Positions 18,004 to 26,950 of a DNA stretch of 36,753 nucleotides are shown here, piece by piece. The DNA lies in assembly GCA_026709985.1 (NCBI GenBank), contig JAPORY010000061.1, forward strand, positions 1 through 36,753, given 5' to 3'. Both the position numbers and the translations under genes were made by a program. The first letter of the stretch is position 1; each line of letters starts with the position of its first letter. Source of the stretch: Aestuariivita sp. (GTDB lineage: Bacteria; Pseudomonadota; Alphaproteobacteria; Rhodobacterales; Rhodobacteraceae). The notes under the pieces are model-generated. The model was not told the origin of the DNA and did not search any database. It was given only the letters and a program-made list of their open reading frames with translations.

Positions 18004-18333
18004 ATGCCTTTTGATGTCACAACTGTAAAGTTTAACTCGGCCGGTTTGGTGCCTTGTGTTGTGCAGGAAAATGAGACTGGCATCGTTTTGATGTTAGCTT
18101 GGATGAGCAAGGAATCGATATCGAAGACCCTTGAAACAAAGCGAGTTACCTTTTGGTCCCGTTCACGACAAGAACTTTGGATAAAGGGGGAAACCTCAGG
18201 ACATTCGCAGGAACTTATCGAACTGCGGCTAGATTGTGATCAAGATTGCCTACTTGCTATTGTGAACCAAACGGGGCCAGCCTGTCATACCGGGGAGCAT
18301 AGTTGTTTCTTCACCACGATTTCAGATATCTAG
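18004..18333 (+). CDS. hisI: Phosphoribosyl-AMP cyclohydrolase (histidine biosynthesis)
   Basis: Stand-alone HisI of 109 residues that opens the purine ring of phosphoribosyl-AMP, the third step of histidine biosynthesis, in the cytoplasm. Diagnostic motifs: 'MLAWMSKES', 'VTFWSRSRQELWIKGETSG', the Mg-binding 'DCDQDCLL' and the zinc-binding 'ACHTGEHSCF'. It is the monofunctional form without a HisE domain, as in most alphaproteobacteria. It is divergent from the scaffold-protein gene and convergent with gluQ. Length and motifs are complete. Confidence 0.95.
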   Translation: MPFDVTTVKFNSAGLVPCVVQENETGIVLMLAWMSKESISKTLETKRVTFWSRSRQELWIKGETSGHSQELIELRLDCDQDCLLAIVNQTGPACHTGEHSCFFTTISDI

Positions 18334-18459
18334 GTCTGGGAATCGCTTCTTAAAGACGGCCTCACTTCATACTGGTTTTGATCGCTACTCAACACAGTTT
18401 CTCCTTCGGGTGGTTGCGAGGGGTAGAACCTCGGCATCGCTCATAATTCTTTGGTTCCG

Positions 18460-19329
18460 CTAATCGGTTAGCCCAACCAGTTCTCGGATATCATCGGGCG
18501 AGGCGCCTGCTTCGCGATACAGGGAAATCGCTCTTGCGTCATCGCGTTTAGCAAGGCGCTTTCCGTCTTTGTCGGTTATCAGTGTATGATGATGATAAAC
18601 TGGGGTTGGCAGGTCGAATAGGTATTGAAGTAACACATGGATTTTTGTCGCAGAAAATAAATCTTGCCCGCGAATAACGTCGGTTATTCTCTGCGCCGCA
18701 TCGTCAAGAACAACGCAGAGGTGATAGGATCCCAAATACCCCCTGCGTGAAACGACGAAGTCACCAACATTCGCGATCAAGTCTCCGCCCAAAACCGGAA
18801 TCTCGCGTTTGACACCGTCCGTATTATGTCGACATTCGACAAAATTGAACTCTTTACCAGTTGCAGATTTTGCAACGTTCAACCGCAATGCAACATTGTC
18901 GTCTGGGATTAAACCAAGTTGATTATCGTCATTAGGTCGACATGTGCCCGGATACACGGGACCGTCTGGTCCAAAACTGGCGTTACTTGTGTGCGGTGCT
19001 GAAAGCGCCGAAAGGATATCGCGGCGACTACATCGGCAAGGATATAGAAGGCTTCGCTTCCACAAATCTTGTAGGGCATCTTGATATGATTTGAGATTCC
19101 TTGATTGCCGCCTAACAGGTTCGTCCCATTTAATTCCAAGCCAAGTAAGATCCTCGAAAATACACTCTTCCCACTTCTGGTGACAACGCTGCTGATCAAT
19201 GTCCTCGAGGCGCAAGAGAAACTTTCCGTTGCGATGACGCGCCATGTCATGAGCAAGTAGTGCCGAGTAGGCATGCCCGAGGTGCAAGAGGCCAGTAGGC
19301 GACGGCGCGAAGCGGGTAACGAATGTCAT
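18460..19329 (-). CDS. gluQ: Glutamyl-Q tRNA(Asp) synthetase
   Basis: GluQRS attaches glutamate to the queuosine at position 34 of tRNA(Asp). It resembles the catalytic half of glutamyl-tRNA synthetase without the anticodon-binding domain, which the length of about 290 residues confirms. Seen: 'RFAPSPTGLLHLGHAYSA' (HIGH signature), the zinc-type cysteines in 'YPCRCSRRD' and 'YPGTCR', and 'GKRLAKRDDA' in place of KMSKS. A TTG at 19347 would add six residues; the ATG at 19329 gives the standard 'MTFVTRFAPSPTG' start and is preferred. It converges with hisI and lies downstream of trmFO on the same strand. Confidence 0.93.
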   Translation of the reverse strand: MTFVTRFAPSPTGLLHLGHAYSALLAHDMARHRNGKFLLRLEDIDQQRCHQKWEECIFEDLTWLGIKWDEPVRRQSRNLKSYQDALQDLWKRSLLYPCRCSRRDILSALSAPHTSNASFGPDGPVYPGTCRPNDDNQLGLIPDDNVALRLNVAKSATGKEFNFVECRHNTDGVKREIPVLGGDLIANVGDFVVSRRGYLGSYHLCVVLDDAAQRITDVIRGQDLFSATKIHVLLQYLFDLPTPVYHHHTLITDKDGKRLAKRDDARAISLYREAGASPDDIRELVGLTD

Positions 19330-19648
19330 AGTTCGTCTACGAGACAATCTATTTGGTACGGTAACTAAAGTGGTATTATCGAAGTCAATAACGATCCAGC
19401 ATCTGCTACCTCGATTCGCGGAGAAATGCTAGATTTTGGTGGCGATTCAAACTGCATTATAGTCGCTGAACTCAGGAGCGCCCTTCAAGCGCACAATGAT
19501 AAAACCAAAAAAAGTTGCTTGCGCCTCTATAGGCCGAGAAAACCCCTTCTCTATTATTTCCTTGACAGTGCGATGCAAATCACATGCGAACACCACAATT
19601 CCGTGGGGCATTATCAGAATCTGCAAGAATTATCTTGAGCCATCGCGG
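19330..19648. other. Intergenic region trmFO / gluQ
   Basis: No gene is visible in these 319 bases. On the minus strand a small hairpin, GCCT/AGGC at 19523-19534, is followed by a run of seven T with more T beyond (19507-19513 region on the plus strand as A). It could be a weak terminator after trmFO. The gluQ promoter should also lie here. Confidence 0.35.
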
Positions 19649-21007
19649 TCATGGCGTTAAAATCTCTGCTGTTGTCGTTAGCCATTCCTGCCAAAAGACC
19701 TTTGCTCGGTCGGTATAACTCTTGTAGCGGGCCTTTCTCTGCCGTCGTCCGCTGGCACAGCCGGCGACTGGCGGGAAGAGACCAAAATTGACGTTCATGG
19801 GTTGAAAAGATTCGACGGTCGCGCCAGCCGTAATATGCTTGAACAAGGCGCCAGTGGCGGTCGTATCCGGAGGCGGCGGGATCAACTTTCCTTTGACTTC
19901 AGCAGCCGCCATGCGACCAGTAACCAAGCCCATGGCGGCACTCTCGACATATCCCTCAACACCGGTAACTTGACCCGCGAACCTAGTGTTTGATTTTGAC
20001 TTAAGTCGAAGCTGATCATCCAATAACTTCGGGGAATTGATGAACGTATTTCGATGAATACCGCCCAAGCGTGCGAATTTTGCCGCTTGTAATCCAGGAA
20101 TCATGCGGAAAACCTCGACTTGAGCCCCATGCTTCATCTTTGTTTGAAAACCAACCATGTTGTGGAGTGTTCCCAAAAGGTTTTCGCGTCGGAGTTGCAC
20201 GACGGCGTAAGGCTTTTGCATGGGACAGTGCGGATTGGTGAGACCAACGGGTTTCATCGGACCGTACCGCAGCGTCTCGCGGCCCCGTTCTGCCATGACT
20301 TCGATTGGTAAACACCCGTCAAAGTAGCCGGTATCAGAACTTCCATGTTGAGGGGTCTTTTCTGCATCCAACAATGCAGAAATAAAATTCTCGTATTGCT
20401 TCTTGTCTAACGGACAATTGATATAAGCTGTCTGTTCTTCTTGCGTATCGCCTTTGTCGTAGCGTGATTGCCGCCACGCGATCGACATATCAATAGAATC
20501 GTCATAAATGATCGGGGCCATAGCATCATAGAAGGCGAGTTCGGCGTGATTGGTTTCTAACTGTATTGAACGGGCAAGTGCCGCCGAAGTTGCAGGTCCC
20601 GAAGCAATAATCCAAATTCCCGCGTCTGGTAGCTTCTTTACCTCTTTATTCATTACCGTAATTTGCTGATGATCCTTCAAACAGGCGGTGATTTGCTGGG
20701 CGAATTTTTCACGATCGACCGCAAGTGCACTGCCTGCAGGCAATTTATGTGTATCCGCTGCCGCCATCGTTAAGCCGTTGGCCATCCGAATTTCCCAATG
20801 AAGCTGGCCTATTGCGGTGGTCTCGTCGTCATCAGATCTAAATGAATTAGAGCAGACGAGTTCGGCCAACTTATCGGTCTGATGTGCAAAGGTTTTGACA
20901 CTGGGGCGCATTTCAAACAGGTTGACGCAAACACCGTGCTGCGCGGCTTGCCAGGCCGCCTCAGAGCCAGCTAAGCCGCCGCCAACGACATTTATCGCGC
21001 TATTCAT
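19649..21007 (-). CDS. trmFO: FADH2-oxidising methylenetetrahydrofolate-tRNA (uracil-54-C5)-methyltransferase
   Basis: TrmFO makes ribothymidine at position 54 of tRNA, using methylene-tetrahydrofolate and FAD. It shows the N-terminal FAD motif '[18 protein letters not shown]', '[12 protein letters not shown]' with the first functional Cys, '[19 protein letters not shown]' with the second, '[11 protein letters not shown]', and the late '[16 protein letters not shown]'. The ATG at 21007 ('[11 protein letters not shown]') is the right start. The 28 residues before it in the longest frame do not fit the family. The gene follows the enoyl-CoA hydratase gene (97-base gap) and may be read with it. 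Confidence 0.95.
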   Translation of the reverse strand: MNSAINVVGGGLAGSEAAWQAAQHGVCVNLFEMRPSVKTFAHQTDKLAELVCSNSFRSDDDETTAIGQLHWEIRMANGLTMAAADTHKLPAGSALAVDREKFAQQITACLKDHQQITVMNKEVKKLPDAGIWIIASGPATSAALARSIQLETNHAELAFYDAMAPIIYDDSIDMSIAWRQSRYDKGDTQEEQTAYINCPLDKKQYENFISALLDAEKTPQHGSSDTGYFDGCLPIEVMAERGRETLRYGPMKPVGLTNPHCPMQKPYAVVQLRRENLLGTLHNMVGFQTKMKHGAQVEVFRMIPGLQAAKFARLGGIHRNTFINSPKLLDDQLRLKSKSNTRFAGQVTGVEGYVESAAMGLVTGRMAAAEVKGKLIPPPPDTTATGALFKHITAGATVESFQPMNVNFGLFPPVAGCASGRRQRKARYKSYTDRAKVFWQEWLTTTAEILTP

Positions 21008-21103
21008 TTTCGGTGCAAACCAGATTACGATGAATTGAATGAAGGGAAATGGTAGAAATTTTTCGAGAATGGTTTGGTGTGCTACGCCCAAAATGGAAGC
21101 TAC

Positions 21104-21883
21104 TCACCAGTTTGGGGGTCGTTTTTCCAAAAATGCCGCAATCCCTTCTTCGGTATCTTGGTTCATCATATTGCGCTTCATGATATCTGACGAATAACTG
21201 TAGGCCTCCTCGACCGAGAGAGATAGTTGTTGATAAAATGCTTGTTTTCCGACAGTGACCGCGGACGCAAGTTTTCCCGCTACGGTACTCGCAATATCCA
21301 GTGTTTCTTCTGCGAGCTGCTCTGGCTGCACAACCCGATTTACCAATCCAAGTGCTTCGGCTCGGTGAGCATCAATAAAGCAACCAGTGGTTAACATCTC
21401 GAATGCGTGCTTTCGTGAAATAGTTCGACTGAGTGCTACAGCAGGCGTTGAACAAAATAGTCCGATATTGACGCCATTAACGCCAAATTTAGCAGCCGTT
21501 GAAGCGATGACGATATCGCAAGAAGCCACTAGTTGACAACCAGCGGCGGTTGCCACACCCTGCACCTGTGCAATTAATGGTTGTGGGAGATCCGTGATGG
21601 ATGTCATCATTTTGGCGCACCGCTTAAACAAGTCGCTAAAGTAGCTAGCACCTTGATCTTCACTCTGGCGATGTTCTGAAATTTGTTTTAAGTCATGCCC
21701 GGCGCAAAATGCAGAACCTTGCGCTGATAAGATGACGGCTCGGATATCATCGTCAGACTGTAAAGCGTCGAATTGTGATTGCAAAGCGGAAATCATTTCG
21801 TCAGATAATACATTGAGTGTCTTAGGTGTCATCATCGTTAAATGAGCGACGCCGTCACGATCATATCGGTCTAGAATTGACAT
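21104..21883 (-). CDS. Enoyl-CoA hydratase/isomerase family protein
   Basis: A crotonase-fold protein of 259 residues. The oxyanion-hole part 'SAFCAGHDLKQI' (near residue 60-71) and 'GVATAAGCQLVASCDIVIAS' (near 110-130) are clear, and 'FGVNGVNIGLFCSTPA' follows. The typical catalytic Glu pair of enoyl-CoA hydratase is not both visible: 'ATAAGCQL' lacks the first Glu, so another crotonase reaction is possible. The ATG at 21883 has AAAGGAAC upstream. In Rhodobacterales this gene lies near the PaaI thioesterase and rplM-rpsI, as here. Confidence 0.9.
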   Translation of the reverse strand: MSILDRYDRDGVAHLTMMTPKTLNVLSDEMISALQSQFDALQSDDDIRAVILSAQGSAFCAGHDLKQISEHRQSEDQGASYFSDLFKRCAKMMTSITDLPQPLIAQVQGVATAAGCQLVASCDIVIASTAAKFGVNGVNIGLFCSTPAVALSRTISRKHAFEMLTTGCFIDAHRAEALGLVNRVVQPEQLAEETLDIASTVAGKLASAVTVGKQAFYQQLSLSVEEAYSYSSDIMKRNMMNQDTEEGIAAFLEKRPPNW

Positions 21884-22359
21884 CTTAATTTGTTCCTTTG
21901 CAAAACCGTGGAACTCTCGAATATCGCGATCAGATTGACCGGCAATGCGCCATGCTAAAGCTTTAATCTAACCGATGATACCATTCGAGAAGGGCGGGGC
22001 AGCTCTTGCGGACTACCAGGACCACCATCAACGACCTTATGTTCAAGAGCGATGATTGTAAATTACTCGTTTCGTGAGAATAAGCTACCGCAAACTGCTG
22101 CAATCAAAGCTCTTGCGATGGCACGCTGCAGATGCAGTCCGACAAATGTTTGCCCCTACAAAATTAATACTTCTCGGAAGTTAAGTTGAACGACATCTGA
22201 CGTGACGCGATTAACTCATAGGCAACGATGCTTAAGTGTACCTCAAACTTTCATTGAGAGGAGCGAAGATGTTACCGATCATACCATGGAATTGTTCGTA
22301 CGCCAAATCATGCGCATCATCACAATTGCGATTGAAAATTCGACAGGGAATATCACAAT
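21884..22359. other. Divergent intergenic region without a recognisable gene
   Basis: 476 bases between the leftward enoyl-CoA hydratase and the rightward PaaI gene. I find no open frame with family resemblance, RNA gene or clear repeat. Two promoters pointing apart must lie here, but I cannot place them. Confidence 0.4.
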
Positions 22360-22824
22360 ATGAAACAGCCGCCAGCGATGGACAAGGATAAGTTGAATGC
22401 CTTCTTGGCTATTGCCTTCCCTTTATTCAGAGATGACTATCGTATATTGGAGGTTTCGCGAGAATACATCACGACGAAGTTGTTCGTTACCGAAAGACAT
22501 TTGCGACCCGGGGCAACCATATCAGGCCCCGCTATGTTCGCTCTTGCTGATGTCACCATGTACTGTCTAGTTCTCGCGAATATCGGGCCTAAACCATTGA
22601 CGGTAACCACGAACTGCACGATTAATTTCTTAAGCAAGCCAAAACAAAACGTTGATCTCGTAGCGGATGGAAAATTACTTAAGATCGGTCGTCGACTTGC
22701 GACGGGTACAATTTCTATTCGTGCAGAAGGGGTGATGAAGCCTCTTGCGCACGCAACAATGACGTATGCGATTCCTCCCACTGGTTCTGTAGCGGACGAG
22801 AGCATTGACGTGCCCGCGAATTAG
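22360..22824 (+). CDS. PaaI family thioesterase (hotdog fold)
   Basis: A 154-residue hotdog-fold acyl-CoA thioesterase. 'RPGATISGPAMFALADVTMYCLVLA' spans the conserved helix, with the Asp of 'ALADVTMY' at the catalytic position. 'TTNCTINFLSKP' and 'GRRLATGTISI' are the usual strands. AGGGA lies 9 bases before the ATG. It is the gene just upstream of rplM-rpsI, with 257 bases between, and is probably transcribed separately from the ribosomal operon. It likely releases CoA from a small or phenylacyl-CoA ester; substrate not known. Confidence 0.88.
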   Translation: MKQPPAMDKDKLNAFLAIAFPLFRDDYRILEVSREYITTKLFVTERHLRPGATISGPAMFALADVTMYCLVLANIGPKPLTVTTNCTINFLSKPKQNVDLVADGKLLKIGRRLATGTISIRAEGVMKPLAHATMTYAIPPTGSVADESIDVPAN

Positions 22825-23000
22825 AGCATTAATCTTAAGTTTCTTCCTGCTCCTTCAAGGGTGTCCATGAGGTCTACTTACGATCAAATGGGTTAGGATT
22901 GAATGAAGTTTGCAGAGAGAATTCTTGTCGGTGGCTTATTTATTTTTTTGTCGTATTGGGTTGAAATAAAATACTGAATATTCATCTATTGACCGTTGAG

Positions 23001-23081
23001 GGTTTCAACAATAGAAACCGATTTTCAGCATTTGATGGCGGCCACAGAGATCCGTGGTTTGAGGGATAGAAGGGAAGGCAG
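23001..23081 (+). promoter_or_regulatory. Structured leader of rplM-rpsI
   Basis: Two stem-loops lie just before rplM. GGTTTC (23001-23006) pairs with GAAACC (23014-23019) around 7 bases. GCCAC (23041-23045) pairs with GTGGT (23054-23058) around 8 bases. A purine-rich ribosome site AGGGAAGG (23071-23078) follows. In E. coli, L13 represses its own operon by binding the leader, so an autoregulatory role is possible; here it is inferred. Confidence 0.4.
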
Positions 23082-23540
23082 ATGAGAACATTCTCCGCGA
23101 CTCCAGCGGATATCCGGAAGTCTTGGATCTTAATCGACGCAGAGGGTCTCGTTCTTGGGCGGCTCGCCTCGGTGGTCGCGAATCGTTTGCGCGGAAAGCA
23201 CAAGGCGACCTTCACCCCGCACATGGATGTCGGCGACAATGTCATCGTGATTAACGCCGAAAAAATTCAACTCACGGGCAAGAAGCGCGATGAGCGTTTC
23301 TATTGGCACACCGGATACCCTGGCGGCATCAAGTCGCGAACAAAACGCCAGATCTTAGAAGGCAAGCACCCAGAGAGAGTTTTACTTCAGGCGGTCAAGC
23401 GCATGTTGCCCGGTAACAAACTATCACGACGATTACTGACCAACCTACGCGTTTATTCCGGCAATCAACATCCGCACGAAGCTCAAAAGCCGGAAATCCT
23501 TGATCTACGATCTGCAAATAAGAAAAACACTCGGAGCTGA
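23082..23540 (+). CDS. rplM: 50S ribosomal protein L13
   Basis: L13 binds 23S rRNA early in assembly of the large ribosomal subunit. Length 152 residues. The start '[20 protein letters not shown]' and '[20 protein letters not shown]', with '[16 protein letters not shown]', 'TGYPGGIKS' and '[14 protein letters not shown]', are standard for alphaproteobacterial L13. AGGGAAGG precedes the ATG. It forms an operon with rpsI (5-base gap) and has a structured leader. Confidence 0.98.
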   Translation: MRTFSATPADIRKSWILIDAEGLVLGRLASVVANRLRGKHKATFTPHMDVGDNVIVINAEKIQLTGKKRDERFYWHTGYPGGIKSRTKRQILEGKHPERVLLQAVKRMLPGNKLSRRLLTNLRVYSGNQHPHEAQKPEILDLRSANKKNTRS

Positions 23541-23545
23541 CTTTC

Positions 23546-24043
23546 ATGGCAGAACAACTCAAGTCTTTTGAAGAACTCAACGAAGTCCGTGAAGCGGCTG
23601 TCCAGTCGTCATTAGGAACTCACGATAGTGGTGAACGAGAGCCGAAACGGGATCGTTTCGGACGATCTTATGCCACTGGTAAAAGAAAAGACGCAGTTGC
23701 CCGCGTTTGGATAAAACCGGGCGTCGGTCGGGTGGTTGTAAATGGCAAAGAAATGGCCGAATATTTTTCGAGACCAGTCTTACAGATGATTTTGCGTCAG
23801 CCCTTTCAAGTTATCGGTGCCGAGGAAAAATTTGATGTTAAGGCAACGGTAAAGGGGGGCGGAATTTCGGGGCAGGCTGGTGCCTTAAAGCACGGAATTT
23901 CGAAGGCTCTACAGCTATATGACCCCAGCCTGCGCCCTGCTTTAAAGGCCGCTGGTTTTCTGACACGCGATAGCAGGGTTGTCGAAAGAAAAAAGTATGG
24001 GAAAGTAAAAGCGCGAAAAAGTTTCCAATTCTCGAAACGTTGA
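23546..24043 (+). CDS. rpsI: 30S ribosomal protein S9
   Basis: S9 of the small ribosomal subunit; its C-terminal tail reaches the P-site tRNA. It has 165 residues, longer than the ~130 of E. coli, because of the N-terminal extension '[14 protein letters not shown]' that I associate with Rhodobacterales. The core '[19 protein letters not shown]', '[19 protein letters not shown]' and the end '[20 protein letters not shown]' followed by 'SKR' are canonical. It lies 5 bases after rplM. After its stop the ordinary chromosome appears to end and transposase debris begins within about 180 bases. Confidence 0.98.
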   Translation: MAEQLKSFEELNEVREAAVQSSLGTHDSGEREPKRDRFGRSYATGKRKDAVARVWIKPGVGRVVVNGKEMAEYFSRPVLQMILRQPFQVIGAEEKFDVKATVKGGGISGQAGALKHGISKALQLYDPSLRPALKAAGFLTRDSRVVERKKYGKVKARKSFQFSKR

Positions 24044-24218
24044 TCTCTGCAGTCCGACGATCTCGACAACCGTAAGCAAGGAAATGGTGTCTGTTGTTCA
24101 GGCTCTCTTTGCGGCTAAAAACAAAGACGCTCTAGGTCATTATTAAACCCTGTTTTTACGCCACAACGCTGGTTATGGTGCCACTTTTCGTGCTCCTGCA
24201 CTTACCAGTTCGGTCGCT

Positions 24219-24497
24219 TCAGCTGCTTTCTAGTTTTAAGTGTTGCGCACGGGAGTACCGCTGCGGTTCTGACAATGGCACAAGCTTTGGGGCCTCGTCC
24301 ACGGCGGTTATGGAATACAGGTAGCTGGAGATGCGGCAATTCGCTTGGGCAAATTCTGGCGTTCGAAAGCATCCGGATACTTTTTGTTTGACTTTTGCCA
24401 TCTGGGTTTGCTGTTCAGCGGTGTAATTGGTGAATCTGACATTGGGGTCCTGAATGAAGCGCAGCACGGACTTTTCATGTTTGATGAGGGGGCTCAT
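24219..24497 (-). pseudogene. IS66 family transposase, C-terminal remnant
   Basis: A 92-codon frame whose first two thirds match the end of IS66 transposases: 'VLRFIQDPNVRFTNYTAEQ' corresponds to the family 'LRFxxDPxVPFTNNxAEQ', and 'MAKVKQKVSGCFRTPEFAQ' to 'MxKVKQKxSGCFRTxxGA', followed by 'CRISSYL'. The second Asn of 'FTNN' is Tyr here, and everything upstream (the DDE core) is missing, so it is dead. The end after 'SYL' does not follow the family. It is the leftmost piece of insertion-sequence debris after rpsI. Confidence 0.75.
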
Positions 24498-24732
24498 GTC
24501 GGTTGTGAGCGGCGGATTTTTGTGATCCGTCGCGTGGCAGATGTCACCGAACGGGCACGGGAATATCCTGAGCTTCCGGCAACTGACATGTACGCTCGTA
24601 AGGGTATTGAGTTGCTGCAGACGTTATTGAAGCATCAAGGGCATCGCCATCTGATGGAGAAATCTGCGGACCACAGGATTGGCATTCAAACATTTGTGAT
24701 TGATATTGGTCGGTTCTCATCCGTCAAGGCGA

Positions 24733-25220
24733 CAACTGTTGCCCGGAGCCCAAAAGGTGTGGCAAGGATTGGAGCGACTGAATAGGGCGATTGAAAGGCG
24801 TGACGCGATTGATGAAGATCCTACCGAATAAAAAATCATACGGCATTTCGCTATACAAGTGTGTCGGGTTGAAAGGCGCGTGACCCCTGAAGTTAACGCA
24901 TGACAGATGTTTGAGGAGTCAGAGATTGCGGTGTTATGGGATGCTGCGGGTGATAGGGGGTTTCACCTTCCTTGCCAGAAAACGCCGGATACCCTGCCTG
25001 AGATTGCTGATGTATCTTTGGGTGACGCAGTGTTGCTGATGGCACGACGGGGAGGGTATCTTAACCGCAAGAATGAAGTTCCACCTGATCATCAAGTGGT
25101 GTGGAACGGGTATTTTCGGTTGAGTATGGGCACTCAAACGCTGGAGCGGTCGATTCGTCAGGATGATCTGAGCGCGCGGAAAAAGCGACTTGTGCAGTAA
25201 AAAAATGATCAGTGGGCAGG
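24733..25220 (+). mobile_element. IS4-type transposase C-terminal remnant (left copy)
   Basis: One frame from about 24733 to the stop at 25198-25200 is interrupted by TAA (24829-24831) and TGA (24901-24903). Its second half reads like the end of IS4/IS50-type transposases: 'FEESEIAVLWDAAG', then 'LGDAVLLMARRGGYLNRKN' and 'HQVVWNGYFRLSMG', matching the family ending with 'GGYLxRKxDxPPGxxxLWRG'. The last 208 bases (25013-25220) recur in inverted orientation at 36546-36753 with about 21 differences and no gaps. Similarity stops on both sides at the same base, so 25220 is probably close to the true element end. The 5' part of the element is missing or unrecognisable before 24733. Confidence 0.75.
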
Positions 25221-25849
25221 GGGCGGCTTCGTCATGCCGGAGAGCGTCCGATACCAGATCCGGTCCGGGGTCAAGCAGACCAACGCCCGCCATGTGCGTG
25301 TCCGCAAGTACGCGAAAGTGTTCAGCCATTTGATTTTTCGGAGTGCTCGCGCTGACGGTCGACCAACTGATTCGCCTCGCCATCCCTTTCTGACGTACGC
25401 GCCGTCCTTGGCGGCGGTCCAAATGAGATCAATCTTCCATGCAAAAGCGTCGGAAAATCCGGCGATCGGCGAGGCGTAGTTATCGTCCAGCGTCTTTATC
25501 TTTTGGTCCATCCACAAAAGAGGAGGAAATCAGGAATAAGAGGGATTCGAGAGGACGGGCAGGAACTCGATCACTCTGGCAATTAGGCCCAGCGTCAATT
25601 AACCATTCAACTCGTCAGTTTTGCAAGAGGCTCAATTGTCCAATTATTGGGTAATCGCCCAAACATCACGTCACTCACTGATCATGATCTGAAAATGATC
25701 AGTGATCCGCCTCAATGCGACATCAAGAAAATGCCTCGGATGGAAGATGCCTGCTGAGGTTCACCGCGAAAAGATGATGGAAGAAATGGGCCGACCTCCT
25801 TATCCTCAACGCTATTAGGAGTCGCAGTTCAAATATTGCTTACAGTCTT
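25221..25849. other. Non-coding or debris stretch left of the esterase
   Basis: 629 bases between the left IS4-type end and the esterase stop. A minus-strand frame at 25209-25517 (TTG start, 102 codons) and an overlapping plus-strand frame at 25234-25479 are open, but neither resembles a family I know, and each is the shadow of the other. The only clear structure is an 11-bp inverted repeat at 25675-25705. This is probably leftover mobile DNA. Confidence 0.4.
25675..25705. repeat. Perfect 11-bp inverted repeat sharing sequence with the IS4-type end
   Basis: TCACTGATCAT (25675-25685) and ATGATCAGTGA (25695-25705) are exact reverse complements around a 9-base loop. The right arm with its preceding bases, AAAATGATCAGTG, also occurs at the end of the left IS4-type remnant (25202-25214). 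It may be residual insertion-sequence ends. As a transcript hairpin it lies downstream of the leftward esterase gene and could also act as a terminator, although no T run follows. Confidence 0.45.
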
Positions 25850-26812
25850 TCAATCGCCAAACGCTATTTTCAAAGCTAGGTGAGCCTCATCCATTGCGCG
25901 GGCACTGACCCTCGCTTGTTTAACCCTCTGAAATCCGTGATACGCACCCGGGAAAATGTGAAGTTCGACCGCGCATTTTGCCGCCAAAAGACGAGTTGCG
26001 TAGTCGACGCATTCTGTCAGGAACAGGTCTAGGGCGCCAACTTGAATATATGCTTTGGGTAAATTGCTGAGATTTGTCATACGCGCGGGAACGGTGTATG
26101 CAGGGATATCGGTCTCGCATGTTTCCTGACCCAGATAGCATGACCAGGCGTAGCGATTGGACGACCGGGTCCAAATAAATTCTCCAGTTGGCGGTTGTAA
26201 ATGCCGGTCAATAAAAGACCGATCATCAAGCATTGGTGCCAGAAGTAATTGAAAGCAGATTGGATACTTGCCTTGATCCCTAGCGTATTGCGTCAGGGCA
26301 GCAGCGAGCCCTCCACCGGCGCTCTCGCCACCAACAGCGATCTTTTCTGGATTTATCCACAAATCACTGGCATTTTCATACAACCATTGCAGTACCGCAT
26401 AGCAATCCATGAGTGCTCCGGGCCCTCTGGCCTCTGGGGCTAGCCGGTAGTCAACGGAAACGATGACACAGCCCACTGCGCTAACAGTGACAACATTGGA
26501 GGGATTTGACTGCTCAGCTGTGCCGAAAATTAGACCACCCGGATGCAAGTAAAGATAAACTGGCAATGGATTGGTTTGTTCCTTCGGTCGTAAAATAACT
26601 ATACCAACTCTGCCATCGGGGCCTTTGATGTCTTGCCTCTCAATTAATACGTCTTCTTGTGCATAAGCTGATTCTGGGAATGCTGACTCCTCCAGCAATG
26701 CTCTGAATTCTTTTAGTGCGGCGAAATTTTCATTAAAGATCGGAAAAAGCTCCAACCCAGACAGAAGTTCCGGGTCAACTAGGTATCTAGTACTAGTTGT
26801 AGCATCACCCAT
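25850..26812 (-). CDS. Alpha/beta hydrolase, hormone-sensitive-lipase type esterase
   Basis: A 320-residue carboxylesterase of the HSL (acetyl esterase) family. The oxyanion motif is 'YLHPGGLIFGT' (HPGG in place of the usual HGGG) near residue 88. The nucleophile is in 'VGGESAGGGLAA' near 165, the acid in 'VGALDLFLTE' near 262, and the catalytic His in 'GAYHGFQ' near 292. No signal peptide is visible. It is divergent from the ROK operon with 138 bases between the starts, so it could be co-regulated and act on an esterified form of the operon substrate. That link is positional only. Confidence 0.92.
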   Translation of the reverse strand: MGDATTSTRYLVDPELLSGLELFPIFNENFAALKEFRALLEESAFPESAYAQEDVLIERQDIKGPDGRVGIVILRPKEQTNPLPVYLYLHPGGLIFGTAEQSNPSNVVTVSAVGCVIVSVDYRLAPEARGPGALMDCYAVLQWLYENASDLWINPEKIAVGGESAGGGLAAALTQYARDQGKYPICFQLLLAPMLDDRSFIDRHLQPPTGEFIWTRSSNRYAWSCYLGQETCETDIPAYTVPARMTNLSNLPKAYIQVGALDLFLTECVDYATRLLAAKCAVELHIFPGAYHGFQRVKQARVSARAMDEAHLALKIAFGD

Positions 26813-26950
26813 TTGGAAACTTATCTTCTTGAACTTAAAAAGGATCGGTTGAAACCGTCACTGGTGAGGCAGATACGGCAATTTGACTGTTGACTCATAG
26901 CTAGATCTTAATTAATTCGGTAATAGAACTAAATCCCTAATAGAAATTCC

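Noticed and set aside
24345-24785. A 146-codon plus-strand frame next to the IS debris
   Set aside because: Its first part is the reverse of the IS66 remnant and the rest matches nothing I know, so I do not call it a gene.
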